The position numbers and the translations under genes are program-made. A stretch of 64,000 bases of DNA, from contig JAUJYZ010000280.1 in assembly GCA_033675265.1 (NCBI GenBank), positions 776,001-840,000 on the forward strand, written 5' to 3'. This DNA comes from Actinostola sp. cb2023. Lineage: Eukaryota; Cnidaria; Anthozoa; Actiniaria; Actinostolidae. This document shows, piece after piece, positions 44,760-57,700 of the stretch. Within the stretch, counting starts at the first letter, position 1; each line of letters starts with the position of its first letter. Under the pieces are notes generated by a model. It saw only the letters and a list, made by a program, of their open reading frames with translations. It was not told where the DNA came from and ran no database searches.

Positions 44760-47700
44760 CTAACTATCAAATAAGGCATTATATGCAGCTCTCAGCCACG
44801 TTGCTACGGCAACAGCACCAGGATCAGGACTCTTCAGGTGGACAGCACTGACGTAACTTGCACGACCTGCCCTGGCATGCATGTGAGCAGTGGACTGGGC
44901 ACCGTCTTCGGCAGCCTTGTGAAAGGATTGAAATGAAATAAACATAATGTTAAAAACACACTTTATGAACAAACGAAGAAAGAATGGAATAGATAAATAA
45001 ATAAATGAATGAAAAATAAGATGGATGGATTAGGGCGGGTAGGCAGGCAATCAATAAATAAATGGGTGGACGGAAGGACGAAATGAAGGAGGGACGGAGG
45101 GACGGACGGAGGGACGGAGGGACGGACGGTGGGACGGACGGACGAACGGAGGGACGGACGGAGGGACGGACGGAGGGACGGACGGACGGACGGACGGACG
45201 GAGGGACGGACGGAGGGACGGACGGAGGGACGGACGGAGGGACGGACGGAGGGACGGACGGAGGGACGGACGGAGGACGGACGGACGGACGGACGACGGA
45301 GGGACGGACGGAGGGACGGACGGAGGGACGGACGGAGGGACGGACGGAGGGACGGACGGAGGGACGGACGGAGGGACGGACGGAGGGACGGACGGAGGGA
45401 CGGACGGAGGGACGGACGGAGGGACGGACGGAGGGACGGACGGAGGGACGGACGGAGGAACGGACGGAGGGACGGACGGAGGGACGGACGGACGGACGGA
45501 CGGACGGGGACGGACGGACGGAGGGGGACGGACGGAGAGGGACGGACGGAGGGACGGACGGAGGGACGGACGGAGGGACGGACGGAGGGACGGACGGAGG
45601 GACGGACGGAGGGACGGACGGAGGGACGGACGGAGGGACGGACGGAGGGACGGACGGAGGGACGGACGGAGGGACGGACGGAGGGACGGACGGAGGGACG
45701 GACGGAGGGACGGACGGAGGGACGGACGGACGGAGGGACGGACGGAGGGACGGAATGAGGGACGTAGGGACGGACGGGCCTAAACTTGTAAGTTTATCAA
45801 CTTGATTCAATTATTCCCATTTACCTTTACAGCTCGCTCACAAGCCTCTTTAGTTGTCGCGCTTCCCTCAGATAATTGTTCTTTTAGTAGTGTACTTGCA
45901 GGATGAAGGGAATCGATCTAAGAACGGATTACAACCCAGTTCATTTACAGTGATCAAGAAAAGGAACTCCACAGTCAATTTGTTATCATATCTGATATCT
46001 ACATTACAATCTGTGGCATTACCATAGTTCTGTCACCAGGTTCAGCGCCACCATATCTGTACAGAAAAACAAACTGTGTTGAGAGGAGAGGAGAGGAGAG
46101 GAGAGGAGAGGAGAGGAGAGGAGAGGAGAGGAGAGGAGAGGAGAGGAGAGGAGAGGAGAGGAGAGGAGAGGAGAGAGGAGAGAGGAGAGGAGAGGAGAGG
46201 AGAGGAGAGGAGAGGAGAGAGAGGAGAGGAGAGGAGAGGAGAGGAGAGGAGAGGAGAGGAGAGGAGAGGAGAGGAGAGGAGAGGAGAGGAGAGGAGAGAG
46301 GAGAGAGGAATCACCTTATTACCTCATGATTGATTGGACACCAGTTTCGAGTCCTGAAGACCAGTATTGCAGCGAGGTACCATTTTTAAGTGCAGTGGAG
46401 ACAGCAATAAGAAACAAGCTATAGAACTAAAGACAATGGATTAATATATTCATTCAGGAGCCTATTGATCGATTAGATTAAATAATAAAGTATATAAAGT
46501 ATATTCAATAACTTGTCGATCCCAGCCATAAAATGCACCATAATTTATTCTTAAACTGAGAGGTTCTAGGACCAAAAATGGAATAGAGCCGCATAGCGAC
46601 CAAACCCATGCACTGTAGAATTAGGTAATATATTTTTCTTTTCTTTTCTTTCACTTTCTTTAGATAGGTGTTCCCAATTAGCTTACTATCATTGTAAACT
46701 AGATCCTAAAGACACGTTAATAAAGTTTAACCTAACACTGTCCAGCAGTTTAACCTAACCTACCGCTCCAGAAGATCCTCCCATGCTCTCCTCTACCAAG
46801 TGAGCTGCAGCAAGCAAGGTGTCATTGATGTTATTACAAGGAATCCCTGACACGTTAATAAAGTTTAACCCAACACTGTCCAGCAGTTTAACCTAACCTA
46901 CCGCTCCAGAAGATCCTCCCATGCTCTCCTCTACCAAGTGAGCTGCAGCAAGCAAGGTGTCATTGATGTTATTACAAGGAATCCCTGACACGTTAATAAA
47001 GTTTAACCCAACACTGTCCAGCAGTTTAACCTAACCTACCGCTCCAGAAGATCCTCCCATGCTCTCTTCTACCAAGTGAGCTGCAGCAAGCAAGGTCTCA
47101 TTGATGTTATTACAAGGAATCCCTGACACGTTAATAAAGTTTAACCTAACACTGTCCAGCAGTTTAACCTAACCTACCGCTCCAGAAGATCCTCCCATGC
47201 TCTCTTCTACCAAGTGAGCTGCAGCAAGCAAGGTCTCATTGATGTTATTACAAGGAATCCCTGACACGTTAATAAAGTTTAACCCAACACTGTCCAGCAG
47301 TTTAACCTAACCTACCGCTCCAGAAGATCCTCCCATGCTCTCTTCTACCAAGTGAGCTGCAGCAAGCAAGGTCTCATTGATGTTATTACAAGGAATCCCT
47401 GACACGTTAATAAAGTTTAACCTAACACTGTCCAGCAGTTTAACCTAACCTACCGCTCCAGAAGATCCTCCCATGCTCTCTTCTACCAAGTGAGCTGCTG
47501 CAAGCAAGGTGTCATTGATGTTATTACAAGGAATCCCTGACACGTTAATAAAGTTTAACCTAACACTGTCCAGCAGTTTAACCTAACCTACCGCTCCAGA
47601 AGATCCTCCCATGCTGTCTTCTACCAAGTGAGCTGCAGCAAGCAAGGTCTCATTGATGTTATTACAAGGAATCCCTGACACGTTAATCAAGTTTAACCTA

Positions 47701-50700
47701 ACACTGTCCATCAGTTTAACCTAACACTGTCCAGCAGTTTAACCTAACCTACCGCTCCAGAAGATCCTCCCATGCTCTCTTCTACCAAGTGAGCTGCAGC
47801 AAGCAAGGTGTCATTGATGTTATTACAAGGAATCCCTGACACGTTAATAAAGTTTAACCTAACACTGTCCAGCAGTTTAACCTAACCTACCGCTCCAGAA
47901 GATCCTCCCATGCTCTCCTCTACCAAGCGAGCTGCAGCAAGCAAGGTCTCATTGGTGTTATTACAAGGAATCCCTGACACGTTATTAAAGTTTAACCTAA
48001 CACTGTCCAGCAGTTTAACCTAACCTACCGCTCCAGAAGATCCTCCCATGCTCTCTTCTACCAAGTGAGCTGCAGCAAGCAAGGTGTCATTGGTGTTATT
48101 ACAAGGAATCCCTGACACGTTAATAAAGTTTAACCTAACACTAGTGTCCAGCAGTTTAACCTAACCTACCGCTCCAGAAGATCCTCCCATGCTCTCTTCT
48201 ACCAAGTGAGCTGCAGCAAGCAAGGTGTCATTGATGTTATTACAAGGAATCCCTGACACGTTAATAAAGTTTAACCTAACACTAGTGTCCAGCAGTTTAA
48301 CCTAACCTACCGCTCCAGAAGATCCTCCCATGCTCTCTTCTACCAAGTGAGCTGCAGCAAGCAAGGTGTCATTGATGTTATTACAAGGAATCCCTGACAC
48401 GTTAATAAAGTTTAACCTAACACTGTCCAGCAGTTTAACCTAACCTACCGCTCCAGAAGATCCTCCCATGCTCTCCTCTACCAAGTGAGCTGCAGCAAGC
48501 AAGGTGTCATTGATGTTATTACAAGGAATCCCTGACACGTTAATAAAGTTTAACCTAACACTAGTGTCCAGCAGTTTAACCTAACCTATACCGCTCCAGA
48601 AGATCCTCCCATGCTCTCCTCTACCAAGTGAGCTGCAGCAAGCAAGGTGTCATTGATGTTATTACAAGGAATCCCTGACACGTTAATAAAGTTTAACCTA
48701 ACACTGACCAGCAGTTTAACCTAACCTACCGCTCCAGAAGATCCTCCCATGCTCTCCTCTACCAAGTGAGCTGCAGCAAGCAAGGTGTCATTGATGTTAT
48801 TACAAGGAATCCCTGACACGTTAATAAAGTTTAACCTAACACTGTCCAGCAGTTTAACCTAACCTACCGCTCCAGAAGATCCTCCCATGCTCTCTTCTAC
48901 CAAGTGAGCTGCAGCAAGCAAGGTCTCATTGATGTTATTACAAGGAATCCCTGACACGTTATTAAAGTTTAACCTAACACTGTCCAGCAGTTTAACCTAA
49001 CCTACCGCTCCAGAAGATCCTTCCATGCTCTCTTCTACCAAGTGAGCTGCAGCAAGCAAGGTGTCATTGATGTTATTACAAGGAATCCCTGACACGTTAA
49101 TAAAGTTTAACCTAACACTGACCAGCAGTTTAACCTAACCTACCGCTCCAGAAGATCCTCCCATGCTCTCCTCTACCAAGTGAGCTGCAGCAAGCAAGGT
49201 GTCATTGATGTTATTACAAGGAATCCCTGACACGTTAATAAAGTTTAACCTAACACTGTCCAGCAGTTTAACCTAACCTACCGCTCCAGAAGATCCTCCC
49301 ATGCTCTCTTCTACCAAGTGAGCTGCAGCAAGCAAGGTCTCATTGATGTTATTACAAGGAATCCCTGACACGTTATTAAAGTTTAACCTAACACTGTCCA
49401 GCAGTTTAACCTAACCTACCGCTCCAGAAGATCCTCCCATGCTCTCTTCTACCAAGTGAGCTGCAGCAAGCAAGGTGTCATTGATGTTATTACAAGGAAT
49501 CCCTGACACGTTAATAAAGTTTAACCTAACACTGTCCAGCAGTTTAACCTAACCTACCGCTCCAGAAGATCCTCCCATGCTCTCTTCTACCAAGTGAGCT
49601 GCAGCAAGCAAGGTCTCATTGATGTTATTACAAGGAATCCCTGACACGTTATTAAAGTTTAACCTAACACTGTCCAGCAGTTTAACCTAATTTACCGCTC
49701 CAGAAGATCCTCCCATGCTCTCTTCTACCAAGTGAGCTGCAGCAAGCAAGCTGTCATTGATGTTATTACAAGGAATCCCTGACACGTTAATAAAGTTTAA
49801 CCTAACACTGTCCAGCAGTTTAACCTAACCTACCGCTCCAGAAGATCCTCCCATGCTCTCCTCTACCAAGTGAGCTGCAGCAAGCAAGGTGTCATTGATG
49901 TTATTACAAGGAATCCCTGACACGTTAATAAAGTTTAACCTAACACTGACCAGCAGTTTAACCTAACCTACCGCTCCAGAAGATCCTCCCATGCTCTCCT
50001 CTACCAAGTGAGCTGCAGCAAGCAAGGTGTCATTGATGTTATTACAAGGAATCCCTGACACGTTAATAAAGTTTAACCTAACACTGTCCAGCAGTTTAAC
50101 CTAACCTACGCGCTCCAGAAGATCCTCCCATGCTCTCCTCTACCAAGTGAGCTGCAGCAAGCAAGGTCTCATTGGTGTTATTACAAGGAATCCCTGACAC
50201 GTTAATACAGTTTAACCTAACACTGTCCAGCAGTTTAACCTAACCTACCGCTCCAGAAGATCCTCCCATGCTCTCCTCTACCAAGTGAGCTGCAGCAAGC
50301 AAGGTCTCATTGGTGTTATTACAAGGAATCCCTGACACGTTAATACAGTTTAACCTAACACTGTCCAGCAGTTTAACCTAACTTACCGCTCCAGAAGATC
50401 CTCCCATGCTCTCTTCTACCAAGTGAGCTGCAGCAAGCAAGGTGTCATTGATGTTATTACAAGGAATCCCTGACACGTTAATAAAGTTTAACCTAACACT
50501 GACCAGCAGTTTAACCTAACTTACCGCTCCAGAAGATCCTCCCATGCTCTCTTCTACCAAGTGAGCTGTAGCAAGCAAGGTGTCATTGATGTTATTACAA
50601 GGAATCCCTGACACGTTAATAAAGTTTAACCTAACACTGACCAGCAGTTTAACCTAACTTACCGCTCCAGAAGATCCTCCCATGCTCTCTTCTACCAAGT

Positions 50701-53700
50701 GAGCTGCAGCAAGCAAGGTGTCATTGATGTTATTACAAGGAATCCCTGACACGTTAATAAAGTTTAACCTAACACTGACCAGCAGTTTTAACCTAACTTA
50801 CCGCTCCAGAAGATCCTCCCATGCTCTCTTCTACCAAGTGAGCTGCAGCAAGCAAGGTGTCATTGATGTTATTACAAGGAATCCCTGACACGTTAATAAA
50901 GTTTAACCTAACACTGACCAGCAGTTTAACCTAACCTACCGCTCCAGAAGAAGATCCTCCCATGCTCTCTTCTACCAAGTGAGCTGCAGCAAGCAAGGTG
51001 TCATTGATGTTATTACAAGGAATCCCTGACACGTTAATAAAGTTTAACCTAACACTGTCCAGCAGTTTAACCTAACTTACCGCTCCAGAAGATCCTCCCA
51101 TGCTCTCTTCTACCAAGTGAGCTGCAGCAAGCAAGGTGTCATTGATGTTATTACAAGGAATCCCTGACACGTTAATAAAGTTTAACCTAACACTGTCCAG
51201 CAGTTTAACCTAACCTACCGCTCCAGAAGATCCTCCCATGCTCTCCTCTACCAAGTGAGCTGTAGCAAGCAAGGTGTCATTGGTGTTATTACAAGGAATC
51301 CCTGACACGTTAATAAAGTTTAACCTAACACTGTCCAGCAGTTTAACCTAACCTACCGCTCCAGAAGATCCTCCCATGCTGTCTTCTACCAAGTGAGCTG
51401 TAGCAAGCAAGGTCTCATTGATGTTATTACAAGGAATCCCTGACACGTTAATAAAGTTTAACCTAACACTGTCCAGCAGTTTAACCTAACCTACCGCTCC
51501 AGAAGATCCTCCCATGCTCTCTTCTACCAAGTGAGCTGTAGCAAGCAAGGTCTCATTGATGTTATTACAAGGAATCCCTGACACGTTAATACAGTTTAAC
51601 CTAACACTGTCCAGCAGTTTAACCTAACCTACCGCTCCAGAAGATCCTCCCATGCTCTCCTCTACCAAGTGAGCTGCAGCAAGCAAGGTGTCATTGATGT
51701 TATTACAAGGAATCCCTGGAGCATCCATAGAACCAAGTGCACACTTGATGGCTACACAAGAATCAAAGCAATGACATCATAAAGAATCACAATGGGTAGA
51801 AGGGTCGAATACTAGAGTAACCACTTCTTATATTAGAGTGGATGTCTTAGATTGGGACAGGTCAAGGATTTGGGCACAGGGATGTAGGAGATAGGGGTGA
51901 AGGGGTGAGATAGGGGGGGGGGGGGGGGGGCGACCTAGGGAGTCTAGAGCCCCCCTCACTTTTGGGACAACATTGTTTTTACTTCAGTTTTGTCTTGTAT
52001 GGTGTGAAAAATTATAAACTCAGTTTCTAGTTTAGAAACTCTGTTGAATCAGCTAAGTGAATAATTTCACTGTGAGTATTTTTGCATCATTGTCATAGCC
52101 AGTGGTAAAATAAACCATGCATTTAACAACACTACAGTATGACCATTCTCTACAACTCAATTGTCATTTTAGTTCCCACCCTCCCCTCCCTCTCCCACTA
52201 AACAATTACAAGTCCTATGTCCTTGGGGCAAGTGAGATTTGAAGAGGGAATTTGAAAAGGCCATACCCAACCAGTTGCACAGTTATTGAACACAAAGGTA
52301 ACCTGCCTTATTAAGGGGGTTGATCGAGTCCCTCGACTCCCTGGATTTTATACATTTAAACTTGCACTAACACTTATTTAAATCATATTATCATTATTAC
52401 CTTGTGCTCCACGTTTCAATGTCGTTCCACAGTCTCCATCACCTGAGAGATTGTCTAACTCATTCAACATTGTCTCTGCAGTCACGATGGCATCCATGAC
52501 TTTACTGATGACACTGAATACAAGCTTCCCTTAAAAATGTAACAAAATTATAGCTGAAACAAAAGTGACTTGACCAAAACGATTCATGTGAAAGGGACCG
52601 TTTAATAGAAGTTGACTGCTTAACAGAGGGCCGCTTAATAGAGGTTTGACTGTATACATCTGATTGTGGTTACACCTGGTTGTGATAAACACCCCCTGGG
52701 AGGGTACTCCCTTTGTCCAAGTGGTAGGGGTGATCGGCGGTCCTTTTAGGGTTGAAAATATTTCCTGTGTGTACCTTTTAGGGTTCCGACACAAAAGTCA
52801 GTAACGTAACACGAGTCCGTACCTTTTAGCGTCAACTGAAAGAACAGAAGAAAGATGTTGTCCAATCATTGATTAAACGATATCAACACAATCACTGTTT
52901 CGCCATATATGGTCGTACCTTTTAGGGGTTGAAATCAACATGGCTTCAACAGCTCTTTTAATTTACGCATATCTTTTAGGGGTCGTTTTCAAAACCGACC
53001 ACCGATCACCCCTACCACTTGGACAAAGGGAGTACCCCCCGGGTGAACACCAAACCCTTTTTCTTACCTTGATCAGTTAGTTTTTCAACAGGCTTTTTCT
53101 GTTCGTCTTGTACGTCGTCTTTAATAAAGTCAAATTCTAAAGGTTCTTTGTCAGCTCGAAGAAAACCAGTTTGACTTGAATACGAAGACCTTGGCCAGGA
53201 TGGTGCAGTCGTATCGCTGTCTGAAGAAATCAAGAAACAGTAACTAATGAGCCCTCTTATAAATAGTAAAGAACCAAACTGCTTGCCACCAATCGATGCC
53301 TGTGGACTATTATTGTTATCATTATTTGGATTTACAGATGGTACGAATGGTGAAATAACACAGGTAACAGCGTGCCATTTCTGTCGTCAGTGTGGATTTG
53401 GGGCTTTGTATCTGTGAGTTACAAGGATTTGAAATCTTAAAATCACATAACACTGAACCACCTCAGTCTCGGTACATATATAGGTACTGTCAGTACATTG
53501 CATGCACAGCTGTCTATCCAATCACAGATAGCGTGGTACTGAATGATGGATAAAGTGCATATAAAGCCCCGCGCCGGCCAAACGTGAACGCAAGTCGCTG
53601 TGCAAGTTGCAGTAACTTGCATGTAGTCGGTCAACCGCTAAACTTGCAGGGACTTGCAGCAAGTTTGAACACGCTCAAATTCGAGCGCAAGTCCGTCCAA

Positions 53701-54662
53701 GTCGCTGCAAGTTTTTCACCGTTTGACCGGCAAACGCAAGTCACTGAAAGTGTCTTCGCAATTCAGCCGAACGAATAAACCACAGTTAGTCTGATAGTTT
53801 GGATGATCGTTCAAAATGTAGAAAAAATAGGCCCAAAAATTTAGAAAAATTATCGGTAAATTAGGGTGATAGGCATTTAAAGGTTTAGATTATTTTACTT
53901 TGACTCACCCAAACACCGAGTTCTTGTTTCGTCTAAATGAAGAATAGTAATGATACACCCCCCATATCTAGTGATGTCATGAATGCTCCACAGTACACCC
54001 TGTCCACGTACACACTTCTAGTTGTTACTGAAACAAGTACAAAATGACTGTCATTTGGTGAAAGGAAGAGAGAACAATGAACTTATGACATGTGAAAAGA
54101 TAGAAAGGGAGAAAAAGAAAAAGGATTTTAAGATGACAAGAAAACAAGAAATATGGGAAAGTACAAGTGAAAAAATTGAATAATAAATGGGATTGTGAAT
54201 AGTATGAAGTTAACAAATCGCAAGCGGTTTTCCATTGTCTGGACTCTTATTGACAATGGATTTGACGTCACAAAATGTTCAAAACTCAAGTGGAACCACG
54301 AGCATAGCGATTTCTTTTTTACAATAACAAAGTCAAAAAAACATCCAAAAGCAAGGATAAAGTTTGAAAGAAAAACCGTGCGCAAGCGATTCGTCATTCT
54401 ATGTGTCAGCTGTACTCTTATTGAGAATGGCTGAGAGCCAATCAGATTGCGAGATTATGCTCTATTATTGTAAAATAACTTTTTGTAATGGTGAATATAA
54501 AGACCAAGAGTGAAAGAGAGAGAGAGATAAAGAAAAAAAAAGGAAAAAAAGAAAGGAAAAGATTGAGAAATAGAAGGAAAGAAAGAATACCTGGAAAGGA
54601 AGAAATGTGAATGAGTGGAAAGTGAGTCAAAAAGAAAAAGAAACAACAGGAAGGAAGGAAAC

Positions 54663-54700
<38 letters not shown>

Positions 54701-57700
54701 CAGTTCTAGGGCTGCATCACAACTGACTCTCAATGCCCTTACAATAGCAATTAATAAAAAAATTAAAAAACCTATAAAAGAAAGAAGCAATGAAAGGAAG
54801 GAAGGGAAGGAAGGGAAGGAAGGGAAGGAAGGAAGAGAAGGAAGGAAGGGAATGAAGGGATGGAAGTGGAACAAAAGAAGGATGGAAGGAATAAACCCTC
54901 ATCTGATGTATAATGCACTGCCCCAATTTATCGTACCTAAGTACTGGATGGCTGCCTTGGCTACAATATTGAGTTCCAAGTATGAAGTTCCTCCAAGATT
55001 GTTGACAATCAAAGCAACATGATCCCCTAAAAACACAATCATATTTACTGAACAACAGTCCTTCTTTCAACACAGTTTCATTTAAAGAAAGTACAGTCTT
55101 TCACTAACTATAATGAACTCTGTAGATCTAGATCTGGCCCAATATTCAGCACCTAATATTACTGTTTCAAGAACCTCTACTGACAGCCACAGCTTCATAC
55201 AAAGGTCACCTCTGTAAACAGCCCCCCCCCCCCCCCCCCCCCCCCTCCCCCCGGTCACAGCCACCCCCTTCCCCCCAGTCACAGGCAAGCCCAGGGTGTT
55301 ATTAGTGAAACCACCCAACAATGGCCACCTCTACACAGGTGGATGTTTTGGATACTAGGTTTGACTGTTGTAAATATATATACTATAGTAATATATTATC
55401 AAAGTTCAATGCAATCTCGTTGAGTAATTGCTTGCTAAAACTCCTTGAATCTCATTATTTGCTTCAAATGACGGGCAAACACTGCCCTCCATGTGCTATC
55501 AAGCAGAGTATTCTATTGAAAAGGTGCAATTCAGCTGATAAAAATTCCTCACGAGACCGGAAGTGACGTCTAATGAAATCAAGCAATTATGCTTTAGTCA
55601 CAATTTACCTTTGCACAAAGCTATCTTATTGATTTTCATTCAGTCACAATACCTTTGCTTAAAGCTATCTTATTGATTGGCATATCCTTAATGTCAGTCA
55701 TGTGTTCAATCATTCAGTCACAATACCTTTGCTTAAAGCTATCTTATTGATTGGTAAATCCTTAATCATGTCAGTCAGTCATGTGTTCAATCATTCAGTC
55801 ACAATTTGCTTAAAGCTAACTTATTGATTGGCATATCCTTAATGTCAGTCATGTGTTCTATCATTCAGTCACAATACCTTAATTTGTTTAAAGCTATCTT
55901 ATTGATTGGCATATCCTTAATGTCAGTCATGTGTTCAATCATTCAGTCACAATACCTTTGCTTAAAGCTATCTTATTGATTGGTAAATCCTTAATGTCAG
56001 TCATGTATTCAATCAGTCAGTCACAATACCTTTGCTTAAAGCTAACTTTTTGATTGGCATATCCTTAATGTCAGTCATGTGTTCAATCATTCAGTCACAA
56101 TACCTTTGCTTAAAGCTAACTTATTGATTGGCATATCCTTAATGTCAGTCATGTGTTCAATCATTCAGTCACAATTACCTTTGCTTAAAGCTATCTTATT
56201 GATTGGTATATCCTTAATGTCAGTCATGTGTTCAATCATTCAGTCACAATACCTTTGCTTAAAGCTATCTTATTGATTGGCATATCCTTAATGTCAGTCA
56301 TGTGTTCAATCATTCAGTCACAATACCTTTGCTTAAAGCTAATTAAAGCTAACTTATTGATTGGCATATCCTTAATGTCAGTCATGTGTTCAATCATTCA
56401 GTCACAATACCTTTGCTTAAAGCTATCTTATTGATTGGTATATCCTTAATGTCAGTCATGTGTTCAATCATTCAGTCACAATACCTTTGCTTAAAGCTAT
56501 CTTATTGATTGGTATATCCTTAATGTCAGTCATGTGTTCAATCATTCAGTCACAATACCTTTGCTTAAAGCTATCTTATTGATTGGCATATCCTTAATGT
56601 CAGTCATGTGTTCAATCATTCAGTCACAATACCTTTGCTTAAAGCTATCTTATTGATTGGCATATCCTTAATGTCAGTCATGTGTTCAATCATTCAGTCA
56701 CAATACCTTTGCTTAAAGCTATCTTATTGATTGGTAAATCCTTAATCATGTCAGTCAGTCATGTGTTCAATCATTCAGTCACAATACCTTTGCTTAAAGC
56801 TAACTTATTGATTGGCATATCCTTAATGTCAGTCATGTGTTCAATCATTCAGTCACAATACCTTTGCTTAAAGCTATCTTATTGATTGGCATATCCTTAA
56901 TGTCAGTCATGTGTTCTATCATTCAGTCACAATACCTTAATTTGTTTAAAGCTATCTTATTGATTGGCATATCCTTAATGTCAGTCATGTGTTCAATCAT
57001 TCAGTCACAATACCTTTGCTTAAAGCTATCTTATTGATTGGCATATCCTTAATGTCAGTCATGTGTTCAATCATTCAGTCACAATACCTTTGCTTAAAGT
57101 TATCTTATTGATTGGTAAATCCTTAATGTCAGTCATGTATTCAATCAGTCAGTCACAATACCTTTGCTTAAAGCTAACTTTTTTGATTGGCATATCCTTA
57201 ATGTCAGTCATGTGTTCAATCATTCAGTCACAATACCTTTGCTTAAAGCTAACTTATTGATTGGCATATCCTTAATGTCAGTCATGTGTTCAATCATTCA
57301 GTCACAATTACCTTTGCTTAAAGCTATCTTATTGATTGGTATATCCTTAATGTCAGTCATGTGTTCAATCATTCAGTCACAATACCTTTGCTTAAAGCTA
57401 TCTTATTGATTGGCATATCCTTAATGTCAGTCATGTGTTCAATCATTCAGTCACAATACCTTTACTTAAAGCTAATTAAAGCTAACTTATTGATTGGCAT
57501 ATCCTTAATGTCAGTCATGTGTTCAATCATTCAGTCACAATACCTTTGCTTAAAGCTATCTTATTGATTGGTATATCCTTAATGTCAGTCATGTGTTCAA
57601 TCATTCAGTCACAATACCTTTGCTTAAAGCTATCTTATTGATTGGTATATCCTTAATGTCAGTCATGTGTTCAATCATTCAGTCACAATACCTTTGCTTA

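Noticed and set aside
44950..45810. 286-codon Pro-Ser-Val/Arg frame and its plus-strand partners
   Set aside because: Product of the 12-bp GGAC repeat inside TKFC intron 13.
46042..46333. Leu-Ser and Glu-Arg repeat frames
   Set aside because: Five-bp GAGAG repeat forming TKFC intron 11.
56079..57567. Plus-strand frames of 65-81 codons repeating [10 protein letters not shown]
   Set aside because: Antisense of the TKFC exon 5 satellite; the sense strand explains the sequence.
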